Of a stretch of 64,000 nt of DNA, positions 60,527 through 64,000 are shown in pieces. Numbering within the stretch: position 1 is the stretch's first letter; every line of letters begins with the position of its first letter. Source of the DNA: VBAS01 sp963773465 (GTDB lineage: Bacteria; Bacteroidota; Bacteroidia; Chitinophagales; Chitinophagaceae); contig CAVZBF010000001.1 in the NCBI GenBank assembly GCA_963773465.1, positions 806,001 to 870,000 of the forward strand. The letters are read 5' to 3'. The translations under genes were made by a program, and so were the position numbers. The notes beneath the pieces are model-generated. The model searched no databases. It was not told the origin of the DNA and was given only the letters and a program-made list of their open reading frames with translations.

Positions 60527-61999
60527 ATGAAAAAGATGCTACTGTTAGCGACCGGTCTTATTTCTATAACTGCTACTGCACAAATAGATCCTTCTCAGAA
60601 AGTTTATTTTGGTTTGTTGCATGCACACACACTGATCAGCGATGGCAGCGGTACGCCGGTACAGGCCTTCACAATGGCCAAACAAAAGGGACTTAGTTTT
60701 TTTGCTGAAACTCCGCATAACCACGCTGCTGCCGAGCAGGGAGCAAAAGACAGGATTGATGGAGTATTGATCGCAAACCGGCCTGAATTATATAATGGCA
60801 ACAGCAATGTAACGGTTACAAGAAGATTTAAAGTAAATGACGTTGAGCAAACTGAAACTATTACTATCAAACCGCTGATAAAAGCAGCCACGGAGGCGAG
60901 CGATGCAAATTTTGTAGCGCTTTATGGCCAGGAGTTTTCAACTATTTCTGCCGGTAATCATATTAATGTATTTGGAATTAATGAAGTGCTTAGTATTGAA
61001 AACGGCGACTTCAAAGGATTACTGGCAAAACTAAAGACGCTCCCAAAGCAACCGGTTTTGCAAATGAACCATCCGGATGTACACATGGATTTGTTTTATA
61101 ATGGTGCTCAATCTAAGATCAGGGAAAAAATGTTCAATGATTATGGCATTGATGCAAATGATCTCGGTCCGCATTTCAAAGACGTTGTTAAAGCAATGGA
61201 TCCCTATCTCCGTCTTGTGGAAATACTAAGCGGGCCAGCCTTGTCAAAAACAGTTGAAGATGATTTTAAGTATGATAATAATGAGAATGATTATTTTTTT
61301 TATTTAAAACAAGGGTTTCATCTGTCACCATCGGTAGGGCAGGATAATCATTATAAAACGTGGGGGTCAATTACTGATGCCCGTGTTGGTATTGTTGCTA
61401 AGACATTGTCGGAAGCTTCGGTGTATGATGCGTTGCGTTTAAACCGCAGCTTTGCAACAGAGGACAGAAATCTGAAAGTTATTTTATATATAAATGATAG
61501 TATAATGGGCTCACATATTAAAGCCGCTGATGAATCGGAGCTGAATTTAAAAGTATTGATACAGGATGCCGATGAGCCGGAGGCCAGCTATGATATTTTA
61601 ATTTATGGCGGTGAAATAGAGCAACAATTATCTACAGAAGCTACTGCCTGGAAAGCAAAAGATGGTTTACTGGAAACGATCAGTGTTTCTAAAAATGGTA
61701 TTTATAACGTTCAGGGAATATTCGCCGTTAAAGCCCCGTCATTTTACTATGCGAAAATCATTCAAAACAGTACGGATAAGGTATGGACGGCGCCGATATG
61801 GATAAATGAAAAAACGGACTCAACTTCTATTCCAACTACTGCATTGTTTTTCTGGACATCAAATCCTTCATCAAAAGTATTTCATATTGCAGGATGCAGT
61901 TCTATAGGAAGAATTAAACCGGAGAATTTGGTTTCCGGCCCTGTGCCACCTGCAGGGAGAACACAACATGCCTGTGTTGTGGCAGAAGATGATCATTAA
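60527..61999 (+). CDS. Exported PHP-like protein with Cys/His C-terminal tail
   Basis: 490 residues with a signal peptide (MKKMLLLATGLISITATAQ). Early residues LLHAHTLISDGSGTPVQAF and FFAETPHNHAAAE fit the first PHP-domain metal motifs (HxH, then Asp/His). Later VLQMNHPDVHM and GQDNHYKTW give further His/Asp ligands. The C-terminal ~45 residues carry FHIAGCSSIGRIKPENLVSG then PPAGRTQHACVV, a Cys/His pattern resembling small metal-binding tails of Ada-like type. Likely a phosphoesterase acting outside the cytoplasm (inference). Confidence 0.8.
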   Translation: MKKMLLLATGLISITATAQIDPSQKVYFGLLHAHTLISDGSGTPVQAFTMAKQKGLSFFAETPHNHAAAEQGAKDRIDGVLIANRPELYNGNSNVTVTRRFKVNDVEQTETITIKPLIKAATEASDANFVALYGQEFSTISAGNHINVFGINEVLSIENGDFKGLLAKLKTLPKQPVLQMNHPDVHMDLFYNGAQSKIREKMFNDYGIDANDLGPHFKDVVKAMDPYLRLVEILSGPALSKTVEDDFKYDNNENDYFFYLKQGFHLSPSVGQDNHYKTWGSITDARVGIVAKTLSEASVYDALRLNRSFATEDRNLKVILYINDSIMGSHIKAADESELNLKVLIQDADEPEASYDILIYGGEIEQQLSTEATAWKAKDGLLETISVSKNGIYNVQGIFAVKAPSFYYAKIIQNSTDKVWTAPIWINEKTDSTSIPTTALFFWTSNPSSKVFHIAGCSSIGRIKPENLVSGPVPPAGRTQHACVVAEDDH

Positions 62000-62011
62000 A
62001 TTATGAAGTGG

Positions 62012-63058
62012 TTATACTGCAGGTTCCTGCTGACTTAAGCAATGAAAGCTTCCGAGTCCCCAAATGATCTCTGTTGAATCGATTCCTATTGTTTCTCTTC
62101 CAGGAAAGCATTGAGAAATTATTTGTAAGGCTGTATCGTCTTTTTTACAATTAAAAACAGGAACGATCACGTATTTATTGCAGATATAAAAATTAGCATA
62201 ACTGCAGGGAAGACGCTGTCCATCGTATTCTAAATAATCCGGCATCGGCAGCTCGACAATATTTAATTGTTTGCCATTTATTAAACGCATTGCTTTCAGT
62301 TGCTCTAAATTCTTTTCAAGCAATGCATGATTCTCATCATTCCTATTTTCTTCTACTACAGTGATCACTGTGTCTTCATTAACAAAACGAACCGTATCAT
62401 CAATATGACCATCTGTATCATCGCCAACAATGCCTTCATCTACCCACAGCACTTGCTCTTGTCCATAGTAGTTACACAAATATTCTTCAATTTGCTGTTG
62501 ACTTAAATGAGGATTGCGGTTTTGATTTAACAAGCACAGCGTGGAAGTAATAACGGTTCCTTTCCCGTTAAAATCAACAGAGCCACCTTCCATAATGATA
62601 CCGGGATTATAAACGGGTATATCATAGTACCGGGCAATTTTAGTCGGGATCACATCGTCAAGATCACAGGGTAAATATTTGCCACCCCATGCATTATAGT
62701 TCCAGTCGACAATCACTTTTTTTAAATCAGCATTTGGATTGATCAAAAATGCAGGACCATGATCACGGCACCATGCATCATTCGTTGGATGAAAAAAGAA
62801 TTCTATTTGTGACAGATCAACGCCTTCTTTTTGTAAACAACTTATCGCAAAAGATTTCATGGCTTCATCATTCACATTGATGCGCACCTTTTCACTTTGG
62901 CTTAAATATTTTATGAACCGGCAATAGAAGGGAAATATTGTATGGATCTTTCCCGGCCAGGATGCTTCTTTGTGCGGCCAGCTTAACCAGGTGGCAACGT
63001 GAGGAGCAAATTCAGCGGGGAAATAATAACCGAGATCTTTGGGTGTGGGATGAATCAT
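62012..63058 (-). CDS. aguA: Agmatine deiminase
   Basis: 348 residues, cytoplasmic, a complete pentein (guanidino-modifying) fold. Key segments: LSWPHKEASWP, NDAWCRDHGPAFLI (Asp and His near the active site), EGGSVDFNGKGTVITSTLC, DTDGHIDDTVRF (catalytic His), and GLGSFHCLSQQEPA with nucleophile Cys340 eight residues from the end. The enzyme converts agmatine to N-carbamoylputrescine. The next gene on the same strand is the amidase aguB, separated by 101 bases with a hairpin, so they form a polyamine-synthesis pair. Confidence 0.95.
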   Translation of the reverse strand: MIHPTPKDLGYYFPAEFAPHVATWLSWPHKEASWPGKIHTIFPFYCRFIKYLSQSEKVRINVNDEAMKSFAISCLQKEGVDLSQIEFFFHPTNDAWCRDHGPAFLINPNADLKKVIVDWNYNAWGGKYLPCDLDDVIPTKIARYYDIPVYNPGIIMEGGSVDFNGKGTVITSTLCLLNQNRNPHLSQQQIEEYLCNYYGQEQVLWVDEGIVGDDTDGHIDDTVRFVNEDTVITVVEENRNDENHALLEKNLEQLKAMRLINGKQLNIVELPMPDYLEYDGQRLPCSYANFYICNKYVIVPVFNCKKDDTALQIISQCFPGRETIGIDSTEIIWGLGSFHCLSQQEPAV

Positions 63059-63084
63059 AATTAAAAATGTTCAATGATCAATAT

Positions 63085-63152
63085 TCAATGTTCAATTTTC
63101 AATTTATTGTGCTCAATACATTGAGCATTGTTAGTTGAGCATTGAACATTGA
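63085..63152. repeat. Inverted repeat between aguA and aguB
   Basis: TCAATGTTCAAT at 63085 pairs with ATTGAACATTGA at 63141. An inner hairpin TGCTCAAT-AC-ATTGAGCA lies near 63110-63127, and CAATGATCAATATTCAATG precedes. It is AT-rich and may reduce or end transcription between the two genes, or may be an interspersed repeat. Confidence 0.7.
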
Positions 63153-63159
63153 CATTTCA

Positions 63160-64000
63160 TTACTCCTCGTCAATAAATCTTTGGGTAATTGGTTGATAGG
63201 AGTCTATTCTTCTGTCTCTCAGGAACGGCCAATGCGTTCTGAAAAAATCAGTTTTATCAGTATCGATTTCAACAACAGCAACTTCTTCGTTCTCATGAGA
63301 TGCTTTATAAAGCAAAGTGCCAAAAGGATTTGATACGAACGAGCCGCCCCAGAATTTCATGGCACCATCTTGTTCAAGTCCTACACGATTCACACTAACC
63401 ACATGCACGGCATTTGCCACAGCATGACTGCGCTGAATGGTCTGCCATGCATTATATTGTTCGGTATTCACTGTTTCATCCTGCGAAGTGGCCCAGCCAA
63501 TTGCTGTCGGATAAAATAAGATTTCAGCGCCCATTAACGCAGTAATTCTTGCTGCTTCAGGATACCATTGATCCCAGCAAATAAGCACGCCGATGGTTGC
63601 ATACTTTGTTTTAAAAATTTTATAACCGAGGTCACCGGGAGTGAAATAAAATTTTTCATAGTAAGCAGGGTCATCGGGGATATGCATCTTACGGTATTTG
63701 CCAAGATAAGAACCATCTGCATCTAATACAGCCGTTGTATTGTGATAAATTCCCTGTGTACGTTTTTCAAATAAAGAAGCAATGATAACCACATTTAATT
63801 CTTTGGCCAGCTTGCTCAACGCATCCGAAGAAGGGCCGGGAATCGATTCAGCCAGCTTAAAATTTTCATAATCTTCAACATCACAGAAATAAAGGGAGGT
63901 AAACAATTCCTGTAAGCAAACGATCTGTGCACCCTTTGCAGCAGCTTCTTTTACTTTCTTAATTGCTTTCTCCAGGTTTGCTTCTTTATTATCAGAGCAG
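63160..64000 (-). CDS. aguB: N-carbamoylputrescine amidase, partial (runs off the window)
   Basis: 280 codons are visible and the N-terminus lies beyond 64000. Nitrilase-fold triad in order: Glu in CLQELFTSLYFCDV, Lys in GKYRKMHIPDDPAYYEKFYF, and Cys in VLICWDQWYPEAARITALMG. The C-terminal part (SVNRVGLEQDGAMKFWGG, then SHENEEVAVVEIDTDK) matches N-carbamoylputrescine amidases, which split N-carbamoylputrescine to putrescine, CO2 and ammonia. The adjacent aguA supports this specificity over other nitrilases. Confidence 0.93.
   Translation of the reverse strand, partial: CSDNKEANLEKAIKKVKEAAAKGAQIVCLQELFTSLYFCDVEDYENFKLAESIPGPSSDALSKLAKELNVVIIASLFEKRTQGIYHNTTAVLDADGSYLGKYRKMHIPDDPAYYEKFYFTPGDLGYKIFKTKYATIGVLICWDQWYPEAARITALMGAEILFYPTAIGWATSQDETVNTEQYNAWQTIQRSHAVANAVHVVSVNRVGLEQDGAMKFWGGSFVSNPFGTLLYKASHENEEVAVVEIDTDKTDFFRTHWPFLRDRRIDSYQPITQRFIDEE

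Noticed and set aside
1..64000. CRISPR array, prophage, integrase or insertion-sequence transposase
   Set aside because: Scanned for regularly spaced short repeats and for transposase, integrase or phage structural motifs; none was found. The repeats present are palindromic elements and a tandem block.

Overview
The window reads as chromosomal DNA of a member of the Bacteroidota, most likely of the family Chitinophagaceae or a close relative. The evidence is an intact SusC/SusD pair, LytS/LytTR-type two-component genes next to a TonB-dependent receptor, OmpA with thrombospondin type-3 repeats, many lipoproteins with a loose lipobox, Tat-exported Gfo/Idh/MocA proteins, AT-rich intergenic DNA, and interspersed palindromes such as CCCGATAGCTATCGGG. 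I saw no rRNA, tRNA, CRISPR array, transposase or phage gene. The taxonomic call is an inference from gene content.

Layout. 0-10 kb: two paralogous Fn3-PPC surface proteins, a GH43 enzyme, a WG-repeat protein with a small membrane partner, a Gfo/Idh oxidoreductase and small exported proteins. 9.8-22.4 kb: a frameshifted DoxX-like gene, a small-protein/Cys-rich-protein pair, a large GNAT-like gene with two 3'-end remnants elsewhere, a GH75-like chitosanase, dodecin, an exonuclease-phosphatase family protein, an alpha/beta hydrolase and NamZ (DUF1343). 22.6-27.5 kb: a beta-lactamase-fold serine hydrolase, an NmrA-type protein and two coupled exported proteins. 27.5-29 kb: a dense block of tandem structured repeats. 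29.3-37.1 kb: a tricorn-like S41 peptidase, then a LytTR regulator, LytS-type kinase and TonB-dependent receptor, all three broken by frameshifts. 37.2-38.3 kb: two tiny paralogous basic proteins missed by ordinary ORF calling, each behind the same hairpin, then a G-rich repeat. 38.3-42.7 kb: susC-susD. 42.8-47.4 kb: GNAT, S1/P1 nuclease, and a three-gene cassette that looks like a toxin-antitoxin-chaperone (TAC) system, bordered by repeats. 47.4-55.6 kb: VOC protein, Gfo/Idh oxidoreductase, OmpA, a metzincin-like protein, a frameshifted GMC oxidoreductase with its subunit 3, and a sugar phosphate isomerase-like protein. 55.7-64 kb: lipoprotein, APH kinase with HAD phosphatase, DUF4342, serine hydrolase, PHP-like protein, and the agmatine-to-putrescine pair aguA-aguB (aguB runs off the window).

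Four things stand out. First, the TAC-like cassette at 44865-46399 (toxin family, HTH antitoxin with a long C-terminal tail, SecB-like chaperone, in the order of mycobacterial higB1-higA1-Rv1957). Second, a 234-236 bp structured repeat present five times in one orientation, plus at least six other palindromic repeat families. Third, frameshifts concentrated in functionally coupled gene sets (kinase, regulator and receptor; GMC enzyme and its subunit 3) while long neighbours remain intact. Fourth, the twin 51-52 residue paralogs near 37.3-37.8 kb with a conserved upstream hairpin and promoter-like spacing.

No similarity search could be run, so family names rest on motifs and architecture recognised by eye.
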